DNA from: Ceratothoa steindachneri
Taxonomy: Eukaryota > Arthropoda > Malacostraca > Isopoda > Cymothoidae
Direction: 5' to 3'
Assembly (NCBI GenBank): GCA_963969495.1
Contig: OZ018318.1
Location: forward strand, 177,996,246-178,060,245
Length of the DNA: 64,000 bases
Shown: positions 23,561-35,014 of the stretch, one piece after another
Numbering within the stretch: position 1 is the first letter of the stretch
Layout of the letters: each line of letters starts with the position of its first letter
Made by a program: the position numbers and the translations under genes
The notes under the pieces: model-generated
What the model saw: only the letters and a program-made list of their open reading frames with translations
Database searches by the model: none
Told to the model about the DNA's origin: nothing

Positions 23561-25965
23561 ATTAATTGTCAAACGTATATGAATTTAGATATTATTTGTC
23601 AGGATATATACGACCTTATAGATTGCTGCTTAATTTATGTTTATTGGATACACATGATCAAATTATGTTATATTTAATCATCCATTTCCTTATAATAATA
23701 ATAATGGAAATAAATAATAATAATGAGGTTTTATATGGCGTCCCTCAAGGCGCCCTACAATCACAAAAGACCTGCATAGTCACTTCTTTAGATTAATCTG
23801 GCTATGTACTTAGCTTCCAAGCCTTTTCCCTTTCCTCTTCACTCTCTTGACATCTCACAGATTTGGGTTTTGGGGATACTCTCGCTAGTTTTCGCTTTTT
23901 ATTGATATGTAAATAAAAATTTAGCATTTTCATTGAATTATCTTCCCCAAATGTCTCCCCCTTCGATGGAGCAAACTGATGGGTAATCTATGGATAATTG
24001 CTAGGAAATAGATCGCCACTAAACTCGCATCATGCCGAGCGTGTGAGTAATTCTTTCCAGGAGTGGCAAAGAATGGCAAATAATGAGAGGATTATGGACC
24101 TTAATAAAGGAGGGTTACTCCCGCTGAACCCTAAGTAGAGTGAACTCCATCCTTTTACTCCTAATTAGGAAGTTTTAAGTAGTATAACAGCTAAATTATG
24201 CCACAGGACCGTCATATCGCACATAGATCATGCCATGTTGCGCACAATTTATTCCACCGTAGAGCCCCTTCGCTTTTTCCTTAACGAGTAGCAATCACGA
24301 AACCACTCAAGGTGATTAATTGTTACGTGCTATATGTGACCAATAGCAATAGTCACGAGGTTGGGAGGGGGGGTTACGGTCAGAAGGCTTTCTCATGCGA
24401 CTTCAATACCAGCATACGGCATGTTTGGGCGAACAACAGAGATCCTTTCGTCATAAGATGCAGCTGCCGCTGAGATAGATACAGCTGACAATAATAATTT
24501 CATTTTCATTAATAATTTCCGTTGAAGGGAATAATTCCATCATTTATATGCTACCATTACTTTTTATATTAAAATAGTATCGTTTAATAGATTATTTACA
24601 GGGTGTTTTGACATAACAGTAAATCAAATCTTTTTTTAATGATCCGGAGAAAAAAGTATATCTTTACCGTCATCTAGATTGACTCCGAGCTTCCCTACTT
24701 ACATTTACTGCCGAAGGAGTACATGTTTTGCCCTTCCAGGGCACGCATATCCACATAGCCCTGCCTTAGAGCCCCTCCTTTTCATGCAGGGTTTCCCCAT
24801 GTCATGTTTGTAACAAAACCACAAAATACAACCAGGGTACTCCCCAACTACAAGCAAAGACCGACCTCTATTCACTTTGAGCTTAACAAAGATTGTCATT
24901 CTGATCTTTATAATCATTTCATTAAACATTCGAAGAAATTAATCCACGCTGCAGGGGGCGAATGGGGGCCAGCTAGCTATCCCATGAAGATGAGTTTTTC
25001 TTAAGGATTTTTTGGCTAGGCATTAAAACACTGGTGTTTAGTATGGAAACTTCCTTGTTTTCGAGAGTGCCACGCCCGAGTTGTAATTTTCCGTTCTAAT
25101 TTCTCAGTAGCTTTTATGTACTAACTTTGAATAGAAAATCAATAATGAGTGGAGCAAATAATTTGTTTACAATGTGAATACGAGACAAACTTAGTTTGGG
25201 TGTAAACTAGATTTCCTCTCAAATTACAAGGATGCAATGAAAGTTAATGACCCGAGACTGGGGAATCAATCCTCGCACCGGGGAGTCAATACCTCGCTGT
25301 TAGTCAAGACAGATTTACAAACTACTTTGGTGTGATGAAATTGGCCCAATTTTCCCCTTGATTTATCCAGGATTTCAAAGATATAAAGGCAGATGGTATT
25401 AAAATGATCCTCACCAAAAAAAACATTATGTAGACAGAATATCCTGGGAGAATTAATTAATGTGGAGTGAAACTTCGTTAATGGAATACAAAAACAGGCA
25501 CATTATTCATATAAGACTGGCCAACAAATTTGGAGTTCTTTTAATCATCAGAGGTCTGTGCAAACTTTTCTTAGGCCATTTTTCTCGTTCATTTCAGATC
25601 TGACTTTAGTTTTTCTTTAGCAAATCAGGTTTTCAAGATATTCGAAAATGCAATATGACCACCGTCGCTGATAGAATGTAACGTATTACTCTGATTTCTT
25701 TGTCGAAACTGGTGATATATGGTTGCCTAGCACCATTGCTAGACAAAAATTGCCTTCTGTATATCTCCATGTACATTGAGAAGTTCAACTAACACAAAAG
25801 GATGCATTTAACATATAGAAACTCTAAAATTTATCATTCTCTTTAGGCGTGAACATATGATAAAGATAAATAGCGATGATTTGTTTATTCCACAAGCATC
25901 AAAAAGTAAATGTTCCTTATATTGCATGTAATAGAAGGGTAAACAATAATGAAAGGGCTAATAAG
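23561..25965. other. AT-rich stretch with small unassigned open frames
   Basis: At 24705-24929 (-) and 24804-25004 (+) overlapping open frames occur on opposite strands. The - frame contains several Cys (CMKRRGSKAGLCGYACPG) but matches no known motif. A GVPQGA hexapeptide at 23737-23754 (+) is discussed under findings. Nothing else is supported. Confidence 0.35.
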
Positions 25966-27806
25966 TCAAAACTTGAATTCATAAACGTTGTGCATGGGAT
26001 TTGCGTTTAAATTTTTCCCAGAATTATCACGATACAACATCCAACAATGATCTCCCATCATGCTCTCATTCCAAAATACTAGATAACGAGTTGCCACGGT
26101 CTTGATATCCTGGTGGAAACGTTCACCTTGCTCGTCACTTACGGCTCCAAGATTTTCTGGGAAAAAGATTTTCTGCAGGAAATTGATTTGTTTTAAGTGA
26201 CATAAGGCATCCCATTTCTTTTTTATAAGATTGAAGAATGTTCTTCACGCAATATCTGTATGCAAGTAACTTGTTGATGCCCAGAAAGTTTGCACATAAT
26301 CAGTTAAAGGCTAGCCAAAATACTTGATAGCGAGTTTCCATGGTCTTGATATCCTGGTGGAAACGTTCACCTTGCTCGTCACCGACGGCTCCAAGATTTT
26401 CTGGGAAAAAGATTTTCTGCAGGAAATGGATTTTAAGTGACATAAGGCATCCTATTTTTTTATAAGATTGAAGAATGTTTTCCACGCAATCTCTGCATGC
26501 AGGTAACTTGTTGATGCCCAGAAGGTTTACACATAATCACTTGAAGGCTAGCCATGCATTTAGTTCTAGGGCAGTGAGGGCCTTCTCGAAGCCAGGGTCT
26601 GCTAAAACCTCCCTGATTTGTGGTCCCACAAATATGCCTTCTTTTAGTTTTGCCGCGCTCAGTTGTGGAAAATTTTTCACAGATATTATAGTCCCTGATA
26701 ATTGTACTTAGCTATTTATTTCACGAAGTTTTTCATTAGACCTAGTTTCAAATAAAGAGGGGGCAGATATATGTTCCGAGGGTCTACCATGTAGAGCGAA
26801 GTGGCCAGTCACGCTTGTCGTAATGTTTTGCAGTGGCACGGCTATCACGCTGGCAGAGGAAGCATCAGTACTTCGTGAATCCTCCTTGCATATCCATTAG
26901 CATGCCTATGACTTTTAGATCATCACTGATGGGCTTGGTAGTTTCTGACTTTAAGAAGAATATCCATATTGTCATATGTCTCCTTAAAGTGGACAGAATG
27001 GCTAATAGGATTGGAAGGCTTTAAATTGCCATTGTGCAAGAGGACAGCTCTCAGCCTTGTCTTAGAAGCATCAATAAAGAGACGCCTCATATGTATGTCT
27101 GTGACAAAACTTCCAACAATCCATTTATATTATGGCAGTAGCAGAGAGATCTATTAACTGTGGAGAATGAAGTTAAATCGCATGCACATTTCTCTCGAGT
27201 AAGAATTTTTCCTGTAGTAGAGATGCTAAAAGTTCTGCTTTCTCCTTTAACAGTGACAGATTTCTCACAAGATCATTCAAATCTTCCTGAGTAAATAACT
27301 TTGGCTCAGAGTTAGCATCGCCATATTCAACATCTGCATCTAATGTGCATGCACCTTCAGTACTGCTATCATCGCTAATATCATGACGTACGACTCCATC
27401 ATCAGGTGGACCTGTAATTAGCCAAGATAGATCATGTGGAACTCGTCTGCACGCTGAATCCATAGTGGATAAACAATTTGGTGCTTTTTCTTGGCAGAAA
27501 ACCCTTTTGTGGTAACACTACAGAAATAGCAATATTCGAGATGATCTCTGGGCTCTGTCCATATCATAGGAACAGTGAAGGGAATTGAAGCTTTCTTTTT
27601 GTTAATCCAGCTACGTAATCCATTAGAGCAGGAAGTAAAGATTTGGTGTGGTGCCCTTGCTTCATCTTTGTCACCCAGAGGGCAACATAAGTAGAGTTTG
27701 TACATGTTGTTTATATCATTTGTGATAGTATACTGCTGAGATTTCGTTGTAAAATGCCCACATACATAGCAGAATTTATCTGGATTTTTTTGCACTCTCG
27801 AGGCAT
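25966..27806 (-). pseudogene. Pseudogene of a multi-copy invertebrate protein family of unknown function
   Basis: The gene reads from an ATG at 27806 (MPREC, followed by a one-base frameshift in an A-run) to a TGA at 25966-25968 (ends NVYEFKF). In order: a Cys-rich N-terminal module (CYVCGHFTT, CCPLGD, CSNGLRSW, EYCYFCSVTTKGFSAKKKHQIVYP, 27795-27460); an acidic linker, then FTQEDLNDLVRNLSLLKEKAELLASLLQEK, predicted coiled coil (27300-27190); a central part in mixed frames (LFIDASKTRLRAVLLHNGN, HSVHFKETYDNM, MLMDMQGGFTK, 27090-26890); a KEGIFVGPQIREVL-like stretch near 26640; and a C-terminal part (FPENLGAVGDEQGERFHQDIKTM, CWMLYRD). I recognise this architecture from memory as a recurrent, multi-copy, uncharacterised family in invertebrate genomes. 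Its function is unknown to me, and its copy number suggests linkage to a mobile element. Several frameshifts, stops and a 244-bp internal duplication make this copy a pseudogene. Confidence 0.75.
26071..26553 (-). repeat. 244-bp tandem duplication inside the pseudogene
   Basis: Copies are 26071-26316 and 26315-26553. Aligned landmarks are offset by 244 bp at the left end (CCAAAATACT) and 237 bp at the right end (CTAGCC), the difference being small indels. Both cover the C-terminal coding part containing FPENLGAV and DEQGERFHQDIK. The junction fuses RYQVFW directly to LAFN, so the duplication happened within coding sequence. Confidence 0.9.
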
Positions 27807-29845
27807 TTTTACTGCTTTATAAAAATATTTGGAAGCCTGTCATGATCAACGCAGAAGGAGCAACGAGGAAGATGCACATCACATGAGAAACCGGAAAGCA
27901 TAAAACAGAATTATAAATAATTGCGCAAAATATGCATGCGGGTTACAAATGTAAATGAATTCTTCTCTATACCCCTTTAACCAGCAAGAACTCACGAAGC
28001 ATCTAGTTTGCTCATCTTAGCAGTACAATAATGATACATGCAATTGAGAAATACCAGTATTATACTACATTTTATAATCGCAGGCAGCCATTTTGAATTT
28101 GTGGCATATCTTAATAACGGAACGTGCTAGAGCAAAAACGAAGGCAGATTCGGATCCACCATGGAGAATGCATTTAGAAAAGTATAGTAAGGTCTATGAA
28201 GAAAAAGGTGTGTTGCCCAGTGTAATTGGTGCTACATCCTTTAGTTATTGACATACTATTAGGGTTAAAAAAGCTTTAGCATTCGTATACGTTCTTTTTG
28301 ATTGATACACTACAGAACATTAAGTCTCCTAAAATTGAAATAAAAGACATATTAGCATTAGAAAAGTAAATGAGAAAAACAATAGAGATGTTATAGATCA
28401 CCTTTAATGTAGAAAGGAGGAACTTACAAAAGGCAGAGATTTAAAGAACAAAACTTTGAATTTTGTTAAAAAATTATTCGTATTTTGCTTAGATAGCTTC
28501 AGAACATAAGCTTTGCATTCCATTTATCAAAGGAAACTAATATCCCTGCGTAGTTTCACTAAAATATTCAAGCAGATAGTCCCGTAGCATCTAGTAATTA
28601 GTTAGTCGCTTCTTTCTCACTCGTTTTCCTAGATAATTCTAAAGGATTTTGAAAGGATTGCAACTAAAGGACAAGCGAGGCTAGTCTACGATTTTAATAT
28701 TTTAATATTTTCTTCTTTTGAAACCATTGTTTGCCTTCCAAAGAAACTCTTACTAGATATATTATATTTAAAATACTATCAACAAAGTAAGTAAGATTCT
28801 ATATTATTAATTAAGTGTGAAAATGATGTTTAGAACGTTCAAATTGTTCTAGAAGAGCTATAATATTCTCCTTTCGAAGCCATGCTATTACTATGTAGTT
28901 AATGGTATTTGTTGTCGACTGATTGAGTCGATTTGAGAGCAGATCATAACGCTTACCTTTGGTGCCATATCCTTAGGGCTGGGAGGAGAGCAAAAAACCT
29001 GCTAACCACCAAAAGGAGCAGAGCAAACAGGTGGATAAACTTGAAACCCCTTAGCATGACTCCTAAACAAAGTAAAGTTTCAGAGAATGGGTAGAACTTC
29101 ATAATAATTCTGTGTGCGAAGGATAGGAAGACACTGCGCCGTTTAGATTGTGTGTCTGTGTGTGATGCCTGCGCGCATAAATCACACTTGGCACTCCTTC
29201 TGATTAGGGGGCGCTCCCTACATCGGATCAAACTTTTTCCTTCCGCTCTCGCTTGGAGTAAGGCAGTCCTTAAGCAATGAAATCCAGCGCATTAGCTACC
29301 AACCCCAGACCACTTGCATAAACAAATTCAATGTCCCCCAAACGAAACTCCTTGCCAAACATATAGGCAATAGATTATGATCGTGCTTTCCATCAGTATA
29401 CACCATCGTGTCACTGGGTACAAGAGGCAGCCATTCGGACCTCAACACAATGAAATATTCGGATCCTGGTCATTGAAACCCATCTGAAGATGTCTCCTTA
29501 AACGAGTGTCCAACGGGAGGCGGCGACTTCCTCGCGTCCAAAGATCGAAGACCAGAAGGGCTTCTTAGAATTGATATCCAGCTGCGAGAACCAAGGGTAG
29601 ATGGCAGGAAATTGAAGTACTTCCCACGCGGTAATAGCAAACTGGTAATAAACTTTGCAAGTGGAATGAAAATTACAGACGCGTCGAAAACCTTTAGGTA
29701 TTCTTTTTTATAGGCATTATGCGAACCTGTAAATGGTGCGGTAAATAAACGAGTGTGAAACATAAAAACCAGAACATTTGTATTTTTCCCAAGTTCTGTT
29801 CATAATTCTGTAGTTATCATTTCAGCCGATTCCTAGTGTGTATGC

Positions 29846-29935
29846 AATATTCTTTACTGTATTATTGTATAATTTAATATTCTTTAGTGTTATATTCTAA
29901 AACAGAATATTCTTTAATGTAATCTTCTTTAGTTA
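29846..29935. repeat. Three diverged 30-bp tandem units
   Basis: AATATTCTTTA followed by C/G/A and TGT recurs at 29846, 29876 and 29906, exactly 30 bp apart. The second half of each unit is poorly conserved. Confidence 0.5.
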
Positions 29936-30639
29936 CTTCCTGAGTTCCATGTTCTTGAGATATAATTTATATCAAATGACTGAGAAAGAAATAAAGACTC
30001 AATATTTCCATGGTGTTCTTTGCTTATTAAAAAATAGATGCACTTACTTTCGTGTTGGGGCTAAGAAGGCATGCAATGGGTTAATTTTCTTTGGATAATG
30101 CCTTCTTTGGTCCCCAGCTTCGATTACTGAGACATCTCCTTGTTGCTTTCGTTCTCCTCCATCATGTTTACCTCATCCCACTAGATAATGCAAACTCCGC
30201 CATATAAGATTTCCCCCAGATTAACTTCACCACAACTTCATATGTTTATCAAATTATCTATTAAGCTTATCCCATATTCCTTTTGTTGTTTAGTTAGTTT
30301 TGGTAGTTTAGAATTTTTACTCTTCCTAGGATTATATGGAAAGGTAATCGCGACTCTGCTTTGGGATTAAAAAATCAACATTGCACGTGAAAAAATTAAG
30401 GTTTACCAAAGCAGTTATGCGACTGCAATGTTTAGAAAACACGATAATACTTATTACACTATGGAACAGTTATTTTGTTACAGGTCAGAAAATAGGTGAT
30501 TCTAGAGGTTTTTAAGCGCTGATTATAAATTTGTCTATAGAATTTGCATATCATGTTTAATTTTTGTATAATTTGAATTTTCCTTTTCAAGCCATTTCAC
30601 AATTTTGCTCAATATTGTACCAATAGCAATTGTTAATAT

Positions 30640-30705
30640 ATTTAATATATATAATATATATATAATATATATTAATAAATAATATATATATTTAATATAT
30701 ATAAA
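30640..30705. repeat. AT-rich simple-sequence tract (TATATAAT variants)
   Basis: Interrupted TA/AATATAT simple repeat. The - strand open frame across it (30535-30726) is low complexity and not a gene. Confidence 0.7.
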
Positions 30706-30939
30706 GTAGACTATATTGAAGCTCAAATATCATTGAATTCTAATTATTGGGGGTTTTTTCAGATTTTTTCAGATTATCAGATTAATAGTTGGGGAGGGAA
30801 GGGAAACTTATACAATCGATGCTTAGAGTGGAAAGAGGGGTTGCATTCCTCAGCCATCAATCTTGGCACTCCATAGTTAGGCTGCCTTCAAGAATGTCCA
30901 AGAGGACCAGTCATTGTGGAGTGTTGCAGGAAACTGCCG

Positions 30940-31012
30940 ATTCGTTGGTATAATAACGCTCGCCTAGTGCAGGTCGCCAACGCAGATTTTGCATTAGGAG
31001 TTGACTCCCGTA
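30940..31012 (+). repeat. Possible tRNA-derived SINE head relic
   Basis: TTGGTATAATAACGC at 30945-30959 resembles a pol III A box, the following CTCGCCT resembles the same region of glycine tRNA genes, and GGAGTTGACTCCC at 30997-31009 resembles a B box with one base lost. Spacing is compatible with a tRNA-like internal promoter. No complete cloverleaf can be drawn, so this is at most a decayed tRNA-related sequence. Confidence 0.2.
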
Positions 31013-31628
31013 GTCTTCGTTTAGTCAAGAACAAAGATAGTGGGTCAGGAGTTGGTGAGGGACCAGGGCGTGACCAAACGTTGGCAGGCCAACGTGAAGG
31101 TAAAGTAATGAAAATAGAATCTTGAGTCGTACAAATAACAAGGTCTGAAAATAGCAAGGTTATGTTTTTTTTCCATTGTATATGTGCTGTTTGGATGCTT
31201 TGTCTATGTATCGGAAGAAAGTTTGAACTTTTTTGAAAACTGAAAAGGTTTCATAAAAAATGCCTATAGAACCAATTCTGAATCTAGATATTTTCTCCAT
31301 CCTCCTTATGCTCTATAAAAACCATAACCTACCAAACCATACTAAATATTATTGTTCAACTAGTCATAGGTTAAAAGATTTAATGACTTAGTGCAAAGGT
31401 GTGTTCTTTACTATAATTATCAAAACCTTTGTGTATCGTAAAATTTTGTAAAAATTATTTATATAGTTATTACAATCCACTCATGCAACTATCTAAATAA
31501 AAAGTAGATTTCTCTTCTTTGTTAATTTTACTATTGAGTTTGCATATATTCATGTTAAACCTATGAACCAGAAAATGAGCGCACAAACTCAAAATTTACG
31601 AGTATTTTTCGTCATTGGCTTCATCTTG

Positions 31629-31631
<3 letters not shown>

Positions 31632-31679
<48 letters not shown>
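31632..31679. repeat. (AT)n microsatellite
   Basis: About 24 uninterrupted AT dinucleotides. It lies downstream, on the - strand, of the 3' end of Jockey-like copy 1. Confidence 0.95.
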
Positions 31680-31681
<2 letters not shown>

Positions 31682-32239
31682 TCAGGTAGACACGGATCAA
31701 CAGGTAGCTCACATATGTATATACCCCCTATTTTCCACATACAGAAGTTTAAAGTATCTCTACCACTTCAGATTTATGGTGTCATTTTTGAGAAAAAGTC
31801 TTTTTGTATTGATCGTGACCTTGTAGGACACGCTCCGTATGCCCTTGTTACCATTTGTATATGCCATAACAGAAAATAAAGGATCTACTACTACAAATGA
31901 TACACAATTATTATGAGAATAAATATAATAATAAATAATTGGTTAGAATCAGGACACCTCCATCATCCTGAGACTCTAAAATCGCAGAAGAAACCGGCAA
32001 TTAACGTGCAACTTCAGCCTGAAACCATACTCCCGAAAACTCGGCGTCCCCGAGTTAAAGAAGCACGTTTTCAAACTTGATTTTCCTCTGCCTCCTTTGC
32101 CAGAGAACTAGATCGGAGCGACAAATAGTCAGAATTACGTCTTACGTCTTAAAAAAGGTAGAATTAAAAGTTTATAGTCGTAGTATAGGGGATAAAGTGG
32201 TGAAGAGGAATGGGTAAGAGTTAGAGTTAGTTGCTGGGT
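31680..32239 (-). other. Possible 3' untranslated region of Jockey-like copy 1
   Basis: No coding relic is readable between the last recognisable ORF2 codons (near 32240) and the (AT)n tract. Because copy 2 also ends at a (TA)n tract, this stretch may be the 3' UTR of copy 1, but I could not align it to the copy 2 tail by eye. Confidence 0.25.
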
Positions 32240-35010
32240 GACCAGCCATTTCTTTGGTTCTTATTTTTTATTTTTCCTTATTATTCTTCTGTATTCTTGA
32301 TGGGGCACTGGAGCCTCTGTAGTTCATCGGTGTTTTACATTTTTTGGTTTGCTTTTTGTTGCGGATTTCCTTGGTATGTTTTCTGCTTTGAGTCTGCATC
32401 TTACCTTGCAGTATATCTTTGGGGCGGTTCCTTCCTCGAATCGGGTCTACCGCTTCTAAAGTTGCCACGGTTGTTTATTCTGTAGTTATGCAGGATTTCA
32501 ATAGCTCTTTTCTCGTCGTCGTTCATTATACGATCCAGTTTGCCCCACAACTTAACTGCTCTTTTGTGTAAGGACACGTTCGTAGATAGGAGTTCTATCT
32601 CGTTATGAAGATCTCTTATTCTTTTGCACTAACTCTTTGTGCTGGTGATTATGTATACCGCAAAATTTTGCTCTTTTTGAAGCTTCATCGCGCTGTTTTC
32701 GAGTGACGGTTCATTGGGATAGCTGGGTAGAGCATTGTGGCGTTGCAGATGGCGTTGTATATTTTCTTTAGGTTTTTTCTTTTTAGGTTTCTGAGTTAGA
32801 ACAGTTTTACTAGATGTGTTTTTGCTTGGTTGATTCTACTCGCAATGTGTTTACAATAGCCACTTCGGGTGATCTTTAGCCCGAGTACATTTCCTTCTTT
32901 TACATAGTGGTATCTATTCCTTTCAACATCTTCTCTTGAGGGCAGGCTCCTCCACACTGGAATACTTTAGAACTTCTTTGGATTAGTGAAAATTTTCTAT
33001 TTTTGTTCAAACTTGTTAATATTTGCAATTTCGGCCATGGTTGGGAGATGTCTATATGTGCTGTTCGCCACTATCGTGATGTCGTTGGAGAATTGGATGT
33101 ACGTTGTTGTTTTGTGGACCGACCTTGGTAGATCCATCTTCTATATGCGGAGGGTAGCTTTAGTCTTTTGATTTTATATTTCAGGCCAATTCTCCATACT
33201 TTATCAAACGCCTTTTGGACGTCTCTGAGTACGATGTCTGTGTAGTTTATCTCGTACTTGGCCTTTGCAAGTGATTCAACGAGAATGGCTAGGGCAGTCT
33301 CAGTATTTCTGTTCTTTCTGAATCCGTGCTGATGGTTTTGAATCAGTGTTCTCTCTTCCAAATGCTTGACGAGTCTATCGTTTATAGATCTTTCCAGTAA
33401 TTTTGCCACTGTCTCTAGTAGTGTGATTGGCCTGAAGTTTCCTGGGTTATTTGGTGGCTTACCGGGTTTCGGTAGAAAGATAATCTTCCCCCTTTTATTG
33501 CCTCTGGGAAGTATCCTGCGCTTAGAGAGGCGTTGAATACTGCTGCTATCCGTGACAAAAAGGCCACTGGTGCGCGTATTAGGTTATTTTTTTGTTATCC
33601 CCGATGCTCCAGGTGCCTTTTGTTTAGTAGCCTTGAGATTTTTTTTAATTTCTTCTAGGGTTATCGGCTCGATCTCTTGCTCTACTAGTAGTGTTGGTGA
33701 AGCAGCTATGTTAGAGACTATTTCTTGGCGATTTTATTCCAATTCCTCTACCACTTTTGCTTCTTGGTTACAGTCGAAATCTTTATTTTTGTTAGGGGAA
33801 ATATCAAAAACCCTCCTTCAGTGTTCCCTGAACGCCTCTTCAATTTATTGGGGCTCCTTTTTCATTTTATCCTCGTTCTGGAGTTTGGTTTTGGCCTTGG
33901 CTTTCTCTTTCCCCTGGCTATGTTAATTTTCTGCCATATTTTGGTAAGATTCAATTTATCATCTATGGCCTCCACCAAAAGGCTCAACCTTCTGTTTCTT
34001 TCTATTTTTATTTCCTCTATCAGTTTTTTTTCACGTGCCACAGCTTTGCATGGTTGCCTCTCTGAAGGCCATTTCGTTCGATTGAATTTCTCGTTTCTTT
34101 ATATTTCCTTTCAAAATTTTCTATTTGGGGTGACCTGATTGGATGCGGTAGAGTTCTGTACGTTGTTGTGTGAACATGTTTTTCATTAGCCCTGACAAGC
34201 GCCTCCATAAAGTCGTCAATCTCTTTATTTATTTCTTCTAGTGAGGCCTCAGTTAGGTCTATCTGACGGTAATTGGCCAGCTCTTCTTCGTAGTTGGTCT
34301 AATCGGCTTGTCTATATGATTTTCTCGGTGGGCACTTGACTTGAATGGGGTCCATAGACAAAGTCATAACCACCATTTCGTGGTCGCTAGTTGATGGAGG
34401 GCCTTTTTCTATGATGCAATTGAACTGAAAGTTCGAGATTGCCAAAACTATATCTGATTTTGTAGCATTATTCTGGCCACGTATTTTGAAAAATCCGATC
34501 CCAGACGGTCCACTATCTCTCTTTCCACTACATAGTTGGTCAAGGTTTCTTCCGGCTCTATTGTAGTTTCGAGTGTAGCCGGAGGCTCTACTCCGGGCAT
34601 TTAGGTCGCCCATGAAGACTGTTTGGTCTCTGCAGCCGAATATTTCTGTTAATTTGTGAAGGGACAAGAAGTCTCTCCTTGGGGGTTGGTAGCTTGTTGC
34701 AACTATAAGATTGCCTGTTGCTGTTTTATACTTATCACTAAGTATGATTTCTCAAAGTCTTTGAGTTTTGGTAGTTTATATCATTACTGATTGCCATAGT
34801 AACGCCGTCGTAGTTGATGTCGTTTGTTGTCTTGGTGATTTTAGTTTAGTTGAACATATTGATTTTGTTTCTTGCTGGGTCTATATTGATCTCATTTAGC
34901 AGTATGATGTCCGGATCTTGTTTTAAGTATGCGTTGCTCAGCGAAAATCTCTTGTCATTCCATCCAGCTACGTTGTGGCATATTATATTAAATTTTCTTG
35001 CGTGGGCCAT
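32240..35010 (-). pseudogene. Jockey-like LINE copy 1, ORF2 (endonuclease + reverse transcriptase)
   Basis: ORF2 appears to start at ATG 35010 (MAHARKFNIICHNVAGW). The endonuclease follows: ILLNEINI with the catalytic Glu near 34880, VMGDLNAR-type box (FMGDLNARSRASGY) near 34600, TKSDIVL, and STSDHEMVV with the catalytic SDH near 34400. RT blocks: IIFLPKPGKPPNNPGNFRPI near 33450, ETVAKLLERSINDRLVKHL, NHQHGFRKNRNTETALAIL, DIVLRDVQKAFDKVW near 33210, and KLPSAYRRW at 33140. The GVPQGG block is then missing: the text jumps to IQFSNDITIVANS at 33098-33063, so about 60-70 residues are deleted. FADD has become FSND (33081-33092). The C-terminal region (LGLKITRSGYCKHIASRINQAK; then DLHNEIELLSTNVSLHKRAVKLW) continues to about 32240. 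Several frameshifts and stops are present. Clade assignment as Jockey-like rests on domain order and motif style. Confidence 0.88.
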
Positions 35011-35014
35011 TATT

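Larger units (their letters stand above)
27807..30900. other. AT-rich stretch, no supported gene
   Basis: Short open frames such as 28953-29231 and 29470-29763 (-) show no motif. A 54-codon open stretch at 28093-28248 (+) containing DPPWRMHLEK is mentioned under findings. A 3x30-bp repeat is listed separately. Confidence 0.35.

Noticed and set aside
26475..27157. + strand open frames across the multi-copy-family pseudogene
   Set aside because: The - strand carries the recognisable protein; the + frames have no motif.
28152..28164. GGATCCACCATGG, like a BamHI-Kozak-NcoI cloning junction
   Set aside because: The frame ends after eight codons and flanks are native AT-rich DNA; no other vector-like sequence is present.
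33552..34138. + strand open frames of 124 and 137 codons, hydrophobic and Phe/Leu-rich
   Set aside because: They are antisense to the charged linker of Jockey-like copy 1 ORF2; the hydrophobicity is the complement of Lys/Glu-rich coding sequence.
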